A DNA stretch of 64,000 nt, taken from NCBI GenBank assembly GCA_000328365.1, contig KB306460.1:136163-200162 (forward strand). The letters run 5' to 3'. The notes beneath the pieces were generated by a model, which was not told the origin of the DNA, searched no databases, and was given only the letters and a program-made list of their open reading frames with translations. Below, piece by piece: positions 1 to 15,548 of the stretch (within the stretch, counting starts at the first letter, position 1; each line of letters starts with the position of its first letter). Source of the stretch: Capitella teleta. Taxonomy: Eukaryota; Annelida; Polychaeta; Capitellidae. Position numbers and translations under genes: made by a program.

Positions 1-906
1 AGTTTGATACTGTTTTTCCGTTGAGTCAAGTCTATCCACAGCTCAGTCGCTGTGGCTGATGTTTTGTATTGTGTAATCAAAGGTCTAGATTTTGAATGAC
101 AGGTTAGCCCAAAGTGTAATCACGACTGATTAATTACCGGTAGTTAATTTAGCAATTTCAAGATCATTGTCGTGTATCTTTCTTCACTGTTTTGTCTTCA
201 ATCTCAGCTCTGCTAAATTTAGTCCTCGTAGGTTTTCTGCACCAATATATTTCTTTTTTTGCTTTTCATTTTAATGTCACTTGAATGAAGATCTGTGTAC
301 CTGTTCTGTATTTCTCTCGAGTATTCTGAGGTAATACTCACATTTAAGATTATATATTTATTGCGAATTATATGCATTCTCTTTATCATTCACAAAATGC
401 CATTTTTCTCAAATTGTGATTTAATTCAACTTCCATTTTTTTAATTTTTTTTTGTATTTAAAATATACTGATTTTTCTTTTTTAAATTCTCCTCAAATTT
501 TGAAGTTTTTTATAAATGCATAATGCACTGATACGCCAAGTCCCTCAAAATTCAAATCGATTTTGCGGTGCTGATTTTCTATTGGTCACATATAATGTAA
601 CAATACTCATGTGATCTCATTATGTATGCAGGATATTTTGACCCCGTGTCCCTTATTGACGTCGATCCAAAAAAAAAAAGTGCAAGTGAAAATAAATGGT
701 GTTTTTATATTCAAATAACGGTATTATTTTTCCACAATGACTATTTATTCTCAAACAACATGACCATACAGTTCTCAAATATTCTGGATAAGATGGAAAA
801 TAATATTATTAGTGTAATACTTAATTCCTTCAGATGTTGAAACTTCGGAAGACGAGGTAACAATAAAAACTATCGCAAACCACAGAGAGACAAATCTAAA
901 CCTAGT
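1..906. other. 3' flank of the PI3-kinase gene, no gene seen
   Basis: AT-rich sequence with many homopolymer runs. Open frames here are short and show no recognisable protein. On the minus strand an AATAAA hexamer (744-749 on the plus strand reads TTTATT) lies about 160 bases past the PI3-kinase stop and could be its poly(A) signal. Confidence 0.5.
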
Positions 907-5318
<4,412 letters not shown>

Positions 5319-5694
5319 GGTTGCGGTGAGGGTCAGTTACGCTCACATGTATTCAGGGGAAAAAAACCTGTAAAAAGGGACAAAAAGTTAACATTGCTGG
5401 AGATCAAGAAACATCCTCCAAGAAAAGTGACAGATTGGGACACAAGCATTGTTCACTAACTTGTTTGAGTCTAAGAGCAATACTCTTACTGTGAATCAGG
5501 ACCCATTTTTACAATGCGTTGTGGATACAGAAAAGGGGGCATAGGTCCTAGTTTCGACGAGACAAGCCCCCTCGAAAATGAATCATGCGATGTTTGAGGA
5601 GTGCGCGTGTATTCGAAGTGAAACTGAAATGCTCTCAGTGACTGCCTCCGTGCAACACGCGTTTAACCTATACAGCATATCGAAAGCAAACACC
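5319..5694. promoter_or_regulatory. Upstream region of the PI3-kinase gene
   Basis: The 376 bases between the PI3-kinase start codon and the MITE. They must hold at least part of the 5' UTR and core promoter of the minus-strand gene. I see no clear TATA box, and I cannot tell whether there is an extra non-coding exon. Assignment is by position only. Confidence 0.35.
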
Positions 5695-6408
5695 TTAAAG
5701 GGATGGGGAACTAAATTTTAAGTGATGTTCTATTGACTCATAGCACCAATTGATAGCATTCCGTGCAAAGAACACCCTGCCTGGATGCAAGCGTAAGGAA
5801 ATAATGCATTCCGAATATCGAGGTTAGCATTGCGCCTATGGGAGAATGGCTTCCATTGCGAAGTATAGGAGGCAAACGTCAGCTGATGGCTTGGTTTGGC
5901 TGATGGCTGATTGGTCCCGTTCCCCTCGTGAAGCTATCGATATCAGCCAATCAGAGCAGAGCATCTTCGCCATAAAAGGACATCTTTGTTGTTTACGAAA
6001 CGAAAGCGCATGCGTGGTGCACTCTGGCTGACCTTTTTACTGTTTCAGGATGAGAAACCATGATAGGTGTCCTAGAAAATCGCTTGTTAAAATAAGAAAA
6101 ATAGCGAAAAATATTTTTTGTTTGAGCCTGACAGGTGGCAAAATGATTATTCTATCTATTTCCGAAAAGAAACTAAAAAAAATATCCAGGGGTTTAGTCA
6201 CAGGACACGCTGATATGACGAGGCCCATTGTAAAAGATGGGGAACTCGGTGTTTCATCACAGCGACTGACGTCACGCCTAATTAGCATTATATCTCCCGC
6301 GAAATCGTTAGCGATGATATTCCTTGTGTGGGCCAGGCATAAGAATCATCTTTGGTGCATCAAATAACGACTCAAAGTCCATTTTCAACCAGTTCTCCCT
6401 CCCTTTAA
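5695..6408. mobile_element. TTAA-flanked MITE, copy 1
   Basis: Begins TTAAAGGGATGGGGAACT and ends with the inverted form of TTAAAGGGAGGGAGAACT, so the ends are terminal inverted repeats and TTAA is the likely target duplication, as for piggyBac-type elements. About 714 bases, no transposase. An inverted sister copy lies at 57049-57758 and matches along its whole length. Interior carries CCAAT-box sequences in both directions (CTGATTGGTC, AGCCAATCAGAGC) and the CRE palindrome TGACGTCA. A short open frame at 5846-6031 is shared by both copies only because the DNA is shared. Confidence 0.85.
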
Positions 6409-7800
6409 TTAGTCAATACACGACAATCCCTAGTAGCCAAACTCATGACTAAATACAAACTTTTTGAATTCGTGAAGGAGCTATCTGTTGGATTATAACT
6501 TGGATATAGCCACAGGGAGTCTTACCAGTGGGCTCTGATTACATAACCTTCTAGACAGTATATCTAGACAATAAGCATTCACTGCAATGAGTTTGTTCCA
6601 CATCTGCTCGCTTACTTGTAAGACCCCTTGTGGATATAGCTGACATACTACAGCAAGAAGTCATGGGTCAGAGACCTCGCCTGATTATCTATAATGTGTT
6701 GGTTATATCTTTTTTCTACGTGGTAGAGTGTCTGTGGTTATAACTTATATGTGGCCTATTGAGTGCTTCATCCAACAAGGCAATGAATTTTGAACTGAAG
6801 CACATCGCCCGTTCATCCAATGATAATTAGTACCAAACCTCCAGTGCCTGAATGGTTATAAACTTATAATTCAATGAATGAATGATTAAATCCTATTCAA
6901 TCACAAATGAAGGCACGTGACAGGTGAATTACAATGAATACTAACTTAATATAGACTAGCAAAGCACAGATAAACCCGCCGAGGTCTTCATTACAGAATA
7001 TCATACTTCCCATCGTCTCGCAAATAGCCTATACTATAATACTAACTTACTAACACTAAGCCTATAGTACTCACAAGTCGGGTTACGATACACTTAGTTG
7101 TAAACATATACGGCCCAAATTCTAATTTTGATAGATTAAAAATTACAAAACTGACCAAAGTATTAGTGGTTAATGTACACGGCCCTAAATGATAGGAAGT
7201 TGGAGATAAAAAAACATTGCTGTATTAATTGTTTTCGTTGTCGAGTAATGGCGCTGGAATTTTTCGCAGCTGCAAAAGGCACGTTCAGGTTCAGGTTGAT
7301 TGGATTAAAGTCCCTTTGTTTCGGCACTGTTTACAATCTGATGTTCGAGTTTCTCTTTTTATATATCTTCTATTTGTAAAAGATATATCCTCATAAATAA
7401 CACAGTAATAAATGAAATAAAACTTAACTGGAATGACCAACTAAACAAAAAAAACCCTACTCCCCCCCTTTTCCCCAAAACAACAGAACAAAATGATAAC
7501 AAGTAACTAAATAAATAAATAAATGAATAGAAAAATAAAGAATATATATATACATATAAATAAAAAGAAAAAAACATAAAATAGATAAATGAATGGATGA
7601 CAAGGAGATACTCGTTGCTCTACTCAGTCATAGTGCAAGAGAACGCAGCCTGGTAGACCGATGCAGGAGCAAGTGGTAAAGTAACATACATTACACCACA
7701 GACTACAATATTACATCAACAGACCAACAACCAAAAGTATCAGCACTAGCTCGCTACTGACTAGATAAGTCATAAACCAACAAAAAGTAATAATTCAAAA
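6409..7800. other. Intergenic, AT-rich, no gene seen
   Basis: No coding potential that I can support. From about 7440 to 7580 the sequence becomes A-rich on the plus strand with TAAA and TA simple repeats. The open frames here are low-complexity Phe/Ser/Tyr strings. Confidence 0.5.
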
Positions 7801-7824
7801 TTATAGTAATAGAACTCTTTCACT

Positions 7825-8275
7825 CTCTCGCAAACGTCAGATCAGGGCCTTGCCCTCTATCTTTCTCTTTCTCTCCTCTTTTGTACCTTCCAAATGCTGA
7901 TGTCCGCTGATGTTACTGCAAACCCCAGTACTCCCTCCACTAAATCTTCATCTCCTGTCTCCTTTCTCCATCTCCTCACCCACTCCTCTAATACAAAACA
8001 CATTCGAATAGCACATACCTTTCAGTCTCATCCTCTCTCCTTACAAATGCTACCTTCACCTTCACCTCTCTCTCCCAAAACGAACTCAATCCTGACTCTC
8101 CGTGTACTGCCGCATTCATTACAGTCCTCTCCAATCTCCACATCCACCGACCATACTCATTCTGCATTCTTTCTTTCTTTCTTTTCATTCTTTCTTTTCA
8201 TTCTCATTCCACACTAATGCACCTGATGCATACATCACTCTACTTATAATCGAACTCTTTCCCACTTCTCTTCTC
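7825..8275 (-). mobile_element. LINE fragment, C-terminal end of the reverse-transcriptase ORF
   Basis: Read on the minus strand it gives LRREVGKSSIISRVMYASGA, then RMQNEYGRWMWRLERTVMN and GLSSFWEREVKVKV across two frames. This is the pattern of the C-terminal region of non-LTR retrotransposon proteins, where a short 'GRWLWG' stretch and a 'GWSSFEERE' stretch follow the reverse transcriptase. A GAAA microsatellite interrupts it and shifts the frame. Together with 8520-8830 and 9985-10985 it looks like parts of one decayed minus-strand LINE lacking the RT core. Confidence 0.6.
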
Positions 8276-8304
8276 AGCATAAATCGACTCCCTGACCTTT
8301 TTGA

Positions 8305-8515
8305 GGGGCACAGAAAAGCTCAGTCAGTTTAACCGGCTGACCGCAATCCTATGCCAACCGTGGGGGTCAAAGTCCCGGGTTCGAGACCTGATCAGGCGGC
8401 CAAGGGCGTTATGATTGTGAATTCTAATTGTAATTTGTTATAATTGTAATTCTTTGGTGACTCTGCAGTATTGGCCAACTGCGTAACAAGGCCAGGCAAC
8501 AAGGCCTCTTAATCT
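8305..8515 (+). mobile_element. tRNA-derived SINE, copy 1
   Basis: An A-box-like stretch (AAGCTCAGTCAGTTTAACCG) is followed about 60 bases later by a good pol III B box, GGTTCGAGACC at 8378-8388. The downstream body ends in a segment with ACAAGGCCAGGC. A second, internally shortened copy is at 13471-13700. Not a working tRNA: there is no cloverleaf closing the acceptor stem. It separates pieces of the surrounding LINE. Confidence 0.75.
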
Positions 8516-8519
8516 TGCA

Positions 8520-8830
8520 CCACGCCTTCTCCAGTTCCACCCTCAGTATTTCTCTGTCTCTATCTACTATTCCAAACTATTCTTTCTCTCCCCTAGCACT
8601 GCCTCGCCTGATGTATTTAACTACTTACCCCATACTTTCTCTACCTCTGCTACAATCTCAACTTCATTCTTAATAACCTCCTCTTTTTCTGTCAAAAATT
8701 CTACTCTTCCTTCCCTTTACCTTTGTTCATCCAATTCTTGAGTTCCCTAAACATATTCTTATTTCTTTCTGCCCCTCTGCGCAGATCTTGCATTGTCTTT
8801 CTCTTGGTCTCAATCATCTTGTTTAAAGGG
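8520..8830 (-). mobile_element. LINE fragment, endonuclease-RT linker
   Basis: The minus strand reads KMIETKRKTMQDLRRGAERN, then EVIKNEVEIVAEVEKVWGK. That is the charged linker typical of the stretch between the AP endonuclease and the reverse transcriptase of LINEs, where 'I..E.EI..RW..YF' precedes the RT. Stops interrupt it. Probably the same element as the neighbouring minus-strand pieces. Confidence 0.5.
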
Positions 8831-8988
8831 CTAGCATTACCATGATACATGCTAAGCATAATGAGGATCTACATAACAATACAAATAAATATTCCGTGTT
8901 AAAAAATGTTTTTGCTGCATGAGGGAGCTAACTTTTGATTACAAGCCAGTTATTAGCTTTGCTTTTATGTGCATTAATTGGTGCGATC

Positions 8989-9058
8989 ATGCCAAAAAGG
9001 TGCTGTGTTGGTGGATATGCCACCATCAGCGTTTTCAAATTTCCATCATTCCAGAGAA
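8989..9058 (+). pseudogene. Scrap of a THAP-type zinc finger
   Basis: Starts with ATG and reads MPKRCCVGGYATISVFKFPS, then FQRN and a stop. The MPKRCxVxGC start followed by FKFP is the hallmark of the THAP domain N-terminus, found in P-element-like and other transposases and in host regulators. The second zinc cysteine is replaced by tyrosine and the rest of the domain is absent. Likely the remnant of a DNA transposon; too short to be sure. Confidence 0.4.
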
Positions 9059-9059
9059 A

Positions 9060-9984
9060 TTAATCGTTATCTTTGAGCACATAGAGATGATAAGCCCATC
9101 AGAAGTAAGTGTAATCGAATACCGGTGCATGCATAGGCTACATTGAGGAACGATAATAAGTTTGAGAGAAGAAAATAGGCCGACCACTTGTAAAATAAAT
9201 GATGCATCAATGTCTGGTGTTATATTATGTACAAAGGTTTGGAGAAAAATATACTGTTTTATTTTTCAATAATTTATCTTCGCTGCAAAAACAAAATTTG
9301 TTTACATAAATTCATGAACTCCGTTATAGGCGAGATGCTTGATGGAGTTGATACACATAATTATAAATACAATTTTCAGCTAGTGCATATGCATGCACCA
9401 TGGAATACTGGAATACAAATCAATCAAATAACGAGCTTCATTTAGTTCGATTCAATATTATGCTGTAATAGTAGGTTGGATGTTTCGTTACCCGATAACG
9501 GCAGAATGTACAACACTGGGGATATTTTTGCCCTTGAAAAGTGTAGTCACAGTAGTGCTATTTCCCCTATATGAATGGATGGCGTTATATTTTTGTTTGC
9601 TTGTGGTAATAATCATGATACAGTCTAATAGAACATGTCACTATGGTGACGCAAACTACATAATTATAAGATAGTATTATAATTACTGTATATAATTGCA
9701 TGCACTCCAAACAAACGTTGATCCGTGCAACCATATTCGAGTTCATCCGCACTCTCGTTTTCTATATAGGCGTCTATATATGGCAATATGTAAAGAGAAC
9801 TGCCGTCACGCAAATCGCTCAACATGTAAATCCCTATGCTGCTTGCTGCAAGAAAATATTTCTGATGCCCCCAGTGACGTCACGCTCAGCTCATGAATAT
9901 TTATGAGCTCGCAATTGGACGTCGTTTACGCTGCGTTGCGTGTGCGCACAGGTGTCGGAATAGCGGGATTCGAAATCTGAGGCG
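9060..9984. other. Intergenic, no gene seen
   Basis: AT-rich with short open frames that show no family resemblance. Near 9874-9909 sits a TGACGTCA palindrome followed by a near-palindrome of 22 bases (AGCTCATGAATATTTATGAGCT with one mismatched pair), which may be a regulatory cluster or a MITE remnant. Confidence 0.4.
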
Positions 9985-10985
9985 TTATGTTATAAGTTGG
10001 TGGTAAAAAGTTGGAACCAAATTATGGTGATGCTGGTCATTTAACATAACTGTGCATGCCTCCTCCTTTGCCTCTTGGTACTCCCTCCATGTCTGTTTTG
10101 CCTGATCACTATCAATATCCCACATCTTCCTCATTCTCCTATGCGCCTTACTACGTATTTTTCCTATGCCCAATGCCTCTGCTGCTTCCTCATCCCAACA
10201 TTCCCTCATCCTTAATCCTCTCCTTACTTCTGCAAGTTTCATTGCCACCAAAGACATACTTTCCTGCACTCCTTTCCCCTGTCTAATCTCTTCATCTACT
10301 TTTCCTCCCAAACTCTTCCCAATTGTCCTTTGGTACAACTCTCTTCTTATTTGCCCATCCTCTCTTTCTTGTCTCTCTCACCCATTCCACTCTCACCCCC
10401 ACTACTCTATGATCACTTTCCACTACCTCATCCAAACCCCCCCTCCCACTCAGCTATCTTTCACCTCTATACCTGTCGTTAAACATGATTTAGTCTAGAT
10501 GTTAGCTCCTATCTTCACTTTCCCATGTACACTCCTGCATACCATTCCATGTCACATTCATAATTTCCAGATCACATTCTTTCAACATTCTTCCGTTCAC
10601 ATTTCAGCTCCATCCAACTCCCAAATATGACCATTAAAGTCACCACACTCAATCAACAATTCAACTTTCACATTCTCACTCGTTCAGTCACATTCTGAAT
10701 CATTGCCATTCTTTGTTTTCCGAGGGAGGATCTCGCCATAGGTCTTCTCACATGGTTTAATGCCCAGCAATAGATTTTAGTTGTTATATAATGACTTTTT
10801 TTTTCTATGTAATATTGTATGTATATGCGAAATAAATATCATTACTATTATTAATATTATCATCATTCAAACCACTTTTATTTATTCCACATATATCCAC
10901 CCTTTCTTTCTTCGTGTACACCAGACATTCACGCTGTTTAACCACACTCATGATCTTTCTCACATTCTTAAAAACCACCCTCAGT
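9985..10985 (-). mobile_element. LINE fragment, AP endonuclease and linker
   Basis: The minus strand begins (10985-10875) LRVVFKNVRKIMSVVKQREC, then KERVDICGINK, matching the first strand and helix of LINE AP-endonuclease domains ('LNVRGL...DICGINETW'). Further down (10700-10400) come GDFNGHIWELDG and an SDHRVVGVRVEW-like motif in changing frames, the metal-binding motifs of the same domain. Then 10338-9985 gives linker sequence with RKMWDIDSDQAKQTWREYQE. A plus-strand retroelement tail at about 10700-10870 splits it. The copy is dead and lacks the RT core. Confidence 0.65.
10720..10870 (+). repeat. Retroelement 3' end with TGTATATGCGAAATAAA tail
   Basis: Ends with the tail shared with 1990-2031 and 54268-54328, followed by an ATTACTATTATTAAT microsatellite, which is how many LINE 3' ends look. 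It sits inside the minus-strand endonuclease fragment and so probably inserted later. Confidence 0.55.
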
Positions 10986-11109
10986 TCCCTTCCCCTTCCA
11001 TTCCCATTCCTCCCACTCAGGTTTCTCCCCCTGATTTCCCCCTCCTCCCTTCCCTTCTCCTTCTGATTCTTCCTACCTCTTGTTATTTGCCACTTTCCAA
11101 TCTTCCCCA

Positions 11110-11310
11110 GCCAACAAGGGAACATTCTCAGAAGGTTCCCCGGGAAGGTCACAGAGGGTTCCCGGGGAACGTTCCCAGAACGTTATTGTGTGGATCCCAA
11201 AGAGGTCACGGGGAATGTTCCCGGGAACTCACAGAGAAGTTCCCTGGAAACATTCTCAGGGATCTCACACAGAACCTATTGAGAACCTGCCACAGAATGT
11301 TTCCCTACTT
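11110..11310. repeat. Degenerate array of GGGAACGTTCCC palindromes
   Basis: About 200 bases rich in GGAAC and GTTCC half-sites in alternating orientation, for example GGGAACATTCTCAGAAGGTT, CCCGGGGAACGTTCCCAGAA and TTCCCGGGAACTCACAGAG. Spacing is loose, so it is a diverged tandem repeat and not a clean satellite. The sites resemble heat-shock elements (GAA and TTC alternating) but the spacing between units is often three bases, not two. Confidence 0.6.
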
Positions 11311-11439
11311 TATATTGTTTATTAACCCTAATCCTAAGTATGACATGACTAAAACAAAGTACAGGTATGAACAATATGGAGTTTATTGACCATAAAATAT
11401 AAAAAACAGAACAAACAAAACTACAATAAAAATGACATA

Positions 11440-11631
11440 TTAGCCATTGTTGGTGGCGGCAGCAGCAGTGTGGGAAGCGGACTGCAAAAAGACCATTAGT
11501 TAAAAAAAACAATAATTAAACAGGTGTATGACTTACAGATTTACGCCAATGCTTCTCCATAGTCATCGTCCACTTCACAGCATCTTCCAGGCTGCATATG
11601 CTAAAGGAAGGTTTGGATGCACCTACAGTTT
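11440..11631 (-). CDS. Two terminal coding exons of an unknown gene (partial)
   Basis: On the minus strand an acceptor (TATTCTCCAG) opens an exon at 11631-11537 that ends in a good donor (GTAAGTC). A second acceptor (CTTTTTGCAG) opens an exon at 11481-11440 that ends in TAA. The junction is in phase. Translation of the first is TVGASKPSFSICSLEDAVKW then TMTMEKHWRKS, and of the second SASHTAAAATNNG. The codon pattern and paired splice sites suggest real coding sequence, but I recognise no family and cannot find the upstream exons with confidence. It could equally be the end of a transposon ORF. Confidence 0.4.
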
Positions 11632-12349
11632 CTGGAGAATAAAAATGAGAAATAGAAATAATAAAATGAATCAAACGAGACACAGGATTTGAATATGTGG
11701 GAAGCGAGTGTGAAGAATCTTTACGAAATGGCTCATGATCAATTCAGCGATCAAAGTGGAGCTTCACACAAACCTAAACAACGTTTTCTCTGTTTAATCA
11801 CCCATCATTCACTGAAATCAAAACCAAAATAATTGTGAATAGCGTTTGTTGCATGTGATGTCATCACTTTGTTGTGTGCACAAACTAAAATTCAGACAAA
11901 CTGATCAAAATGTGCGTTTTCCTGACAACTTGAAAAATTACTTTTTAATGTCTGACCGAGCAAATGTGTTTAAACGGAATAGAGGCATATGTTGTATGCA
12001 ACCATATGACCTCACAGTGCAAGAAGAAATGAAATGAAGAAAATGGTGCTCCACATGTGAGTGAGCAATAATGGTTGGATTTTAAATGTCAAGATCTACT
12101 AAGTTCGATATGACTATAAAATAAAAGCTCACACTGATAAAAATAAAGCTAGATCACCTTACAGCTTTGAATAACAGTATCATAGTATACTTACCGATTT
12201 ATTTGAGTAATGTTGAAGAAAAATGAAGAAATATTTTTTTAATTCAATGTGAAAACACATGTGTCTGTGAGCGGAAGTAAGACTGTGAATGCGCTGTCAG
12301 TGCCGCGAGGAGAAATTCCCTTGTTCATTTTATAAAATGACATCATAAT

Positions 12350-14404
12350 GTTATGCACAGCTCGAATCCATAACGTTCACATTCGCGGAGAACCTTTGGG
12401 GAACTTCCTCAGAAGTTTCGAACATTCCACTAGGAAAGAAGAGGAGACCACGTTGCAAGTGGTAATATCGAGCATAAAAGAGAATGGCAAAGATCTTGAT
12501 TTTGTAACTACTCTGTGCGAGAAAGTGGATCAACCGTATATGCCCAAAAGTGTCTCCAGGATGGGACATAAATCTAAAGAATGCATTCGCCCAATGATGG
12601 TGACCTTTAGTTCCAACTTTGAGGCTTGAACCTTCAAGTCCTGTTGCAAAAAAAGCAAGGGAAAAACAAGGCTACGTGAGCTAAACAATAAAGCAAATGA
12701 AGAGGGTGATCAATACAGTCAGTTTCAACCACAGAGACAACGCCAGATCTGGCGGTTTACAAAAGATGAACAATCAAGCGACTAGCGGTGAGACACAGAG
12801 TGGTCAAACTACCCATCAGGAAATGGACAGGGAGTGACTCTCCACAAGCCAAACTGCAGTGGCTTACCACCTCACAATAAGTCCAACATGTAGGGCTATT
12901 ACTATGTCATTTGAACCAATGGTCAATTTGCAACAAAACCGATATCCTACAGAACTTATTTTTCCACCCATCAAAACGGACACGTATTAGACCTAGTGCT
13001 GGTCCAAGAGAACAGCACTCTCATTTCGTCATGTATCATTGAAAACCTAAACATTATCAAGTATTTGTGAATCTCCATCCAGAGAAAGCGCTCAAACCAA
13101 GGAAAAAAATAACATATCGCAAAAACAAGTCTGTCTTAGAAGATTCATTTCGTGCAGCCGTTGGCGCCACAGAACTTGTAAACGTTCGTCTAGTACTGCA
13201 ATTGAAAGATGCCGTCTTCCTATACGACCAGCAACTAAATGACCTCATAAACTTGCTGGAATCTTTGACAATGACTGTGATCAGTCACTCAGCCAGAACT
13301 AATGTCAACAACATGATTGTGGAAGCAAAGACATCCTACTACTGAAATAGAATTGAATTATGTGACTTTGACACCAGGCAAATGTTCTGCCTCACATCTG
13401 AACTATTAGGCAAGCCAAAAGGCATACCTGTACTGTCCGATGCACTCGCCAATGTTGTCACTGAATGACCTTGGCACAGAATAGCTCAGTGGGTTTAACC
13501 GGCTGAATGCTGCCCAACAGTTTAACAAGGCCAGGCGCTGTGTACTACTGTCTATTGTGGTATGCAGAATAAAGAACCCTTGGGATTTATCGATAAGAGT
13601 AGGGAGAAACCCCAGTCCCGGGCCTTCTGTTCTGGGGCCCATATCATCTAAATGGTTTGGGTGGAGCCGTAAAACCCCATCATGTCATGTCATCATGTCA
13701 GCAACAACAGAATACCGGAATACATTCAGTCAAAAACATTGGTTTTGTAATGGACAGTTGTTTGATTTTAAAAGACCAAGTCAACCAAGTGTGCTATTTT
13801 CAGATCCGGCAGTTGTCAAGAATCATGCGATGTATTGACAAAAAACTCTTGCTATGCTTGTGCACTGCCTCATCACCAAACACATTGATTATTGCAATTC
13901 AATACTCTATGGTGCCAACGAAATCTTGCTGTCCCAAACTACAATATATCCAGAACTCTTGTGCTGGTCTGCTCACTGGGATAAAAAGTCAAGAACATGT
14001 AACGCCAATCCTCAAGCAGCTCTATTGGTTACCAATAATTGCTTTAAGCTTTTGGTGATTACTTTTAAATGTTTTTACTGCCTCATGCCCTCTTACCTCT
14101 ATGCTTTTATACAGTACCGGACATCCGTTCATCTACCGTCTGATGTGAACTCTATGACTTTGCATGTGACCTTTACTCGTTCTGCTTTTATTCAGTCTGC
14201 AGCCTTTTCTATTGTGACACCCAACTTTCGGAATCAACTGCATCTCCATGTATGATCTGCACCTTCACTTAATGTTCAAAAACTCATCTTTTTAATGCAC
14301 ATTTTTACATTTGACCGGCATGCACATCTGTGTGTAATAGCACTTATAGCACTTTAAAATGGATTTTACGATTTATACAAATTAATTTATTATTGTTATT
14401 ATGA
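12350..14404 (+). mobile_element. Decayed LINE (CR1/L2-like), full 3' end, SINE inserted
   Basis: In order on the plus strand: an ORF1-like end with VSRMGHKSKECIRPMMVTFS (12350-12630); the end of the endonuclease, GHVLDLVLVQENSTLISSCI (about 12975-13045); the linker, RKKITYRKNKSVLEDSFRAA (13100-13160); a short FCLTSELLGKPKG stretch; a SINE insertion (13471-13700); then the RT C-terminal region with KDQVNQVCYFQIRQLSRIMR and TPILKQLYWLPI (13750-14040) in shifting frames. It ends in an ATT microsatellite near 14400. Most of the endonuclease and the RT catalytic core are missing. Clade assignment is by eye. Confidence 0.7.
13471..13700 (+). mobile_element. tRNA-derived SINE, copy 2, inserted in a LINE
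   Basis: Shares the A-box start (AGCTCAGTGGGTTTAACCGG) and the ACAAGGCCAGGC segment with the copy at 8305 but lacks the B-box part. It continues into a 3' body that ends GTGGAGCCGTAAAACCCC followed by repeated ATCATGTC units. The same 3' body appears at 55693-55756. It separates the linker and RT parts of the LINE around it. Confidence 0.7.
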
Positions 14405-14448
14405 AGGAATTGATACAGTGACAATACTTACACTTGATTCCTTTTTTT

Positions 14449-14792
14449 ATTAACTTCTTCATTCTTCATTCTTCATTTCTATCTTAAATGTTGAATAGGA
14501 AGAAGGGAGCCTTTTGTTGTTTAATTGACATGACTTGAAAGAAATCGCCGACAATTGATGTGTCGGTTCGATCTTATGTTTGTTTACAATACAATATTTT
14601 GAAGGGCAGATTACATATGTAATTTGCAATCATACAGTGTAGATTTGTTCCTGAGAATTGTGGTCGGAACCGGATTAACGAAAATGGTGGATTATATGTC
14701 ACAATTAATTTTTCAAACGATTCGTCCATGGGATTTTAGGGCAGTTTACAAAAAGGGCGGATTACATGACGGCGAATAAGCTGGGTCTGACT
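14449..14792. mobile_element. pogo/mariner-type MITE, right-end fragment
   Basis: Matches the right half of the complete element at 36714-37419, including TTCCTGAGAAT(T/C)(G/A)TGGTCGG and the terminal GGGTCTGACTG, and is followed by TA. The left half is missing. The repeated 'GCGGATTACATGAC' phrases inside are common to both copies. Confidence 0.75.
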
Positions 14793-14794
14793 GT

Positions 14795-15440
14795 AATGTA
14801 TATGTTTGTAGTAGCAAAGATATGGAGTACTCGTCAATGAAAATAGAACAAATAAACTTTTATGAAACTTCCATAACTCAAAAAGTTCTATAGGTCTATC
14901 TCATTTTCTGTTCTCGTGTCTAACCTTTGATAACTTTTTGTTGAGGTCAGTCCAAATATCCATATAGTTCATGCATATAGCTTATGCATTTAGTGCTTGC
15001 TTCTTATTTTGCAATTAAAACATTTTGGAATCAATGCAAAGTATCAAATGATTCAAAGATCAACTGCTGTAAAAAATTATTTCACATGCTATAAAGTCTC
15101 AGAGTTACTTTCCTCGATCAACTTCCTAATCTATACCCTCACTGTGTGACAACTGATTGATTGGCTTCTGCAACATTAGCACTCAATATTTCTAACTATG
15201 TGACTCCGACCGAATACAGAAGCTGTGTACTGAGTACGCCTGTGCTCTGTACAGAGCAGTGATTTTCCGGAAACACCCAACAGATCCTTTGATCAACCAT
15301 TGACACAAATCTTCAAAAGGAGCACAATAGAATTCCAGTGTTCATTGAACCGCATTAACTTTGGCAAACTCATCCTCCAAGCTTAGGCAAACTAACCTCC
15401 AAGGTGGCGAGCAGTGTCAGGGATTGGACGAAGAAAATGT
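14795..15440. other. Intergenic, no gene seen
   Basis: AT-rich sequence without recognisable coding or repeat structure. Confidence 0.4.
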
Positions 15441-15442
15441 AT

Positions 15443-15503
15443 TTAAGCAGCATGCAGATTTCTCACCAGACATTGATTATTGGCTACTATTAAATGGCTA
15501 TTG

Positions 15504-15548
<45 letters not shown>

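Noticed and set aside
5846-6031. 61-codon frame also present on the other strand at 57423-57605
   Set aside because: The conservation is explained by the two copies of the same MITE; the two frames differ at their starts and there is no protein family.
7894-8217. Ser/Pro-rich 107-codon frame on the plus strand
   Set aside because: Antisense of a LINE C-terminal region; composition follows from the GA-rich LINE strand.
8378-8388. GGTTCGAGACC as part of a working tRNA gene
   Set aside because: The surrounding sequence does not fold into a full cloverleaf and the unit continues into a SINE body found elsewhere.
10781-11389. 202-codon plus-strand frame
   Set aside because: Runs across a retroelement tail, antisense LINE endonuclease and the GGAAC repeat array; no coherent protein.
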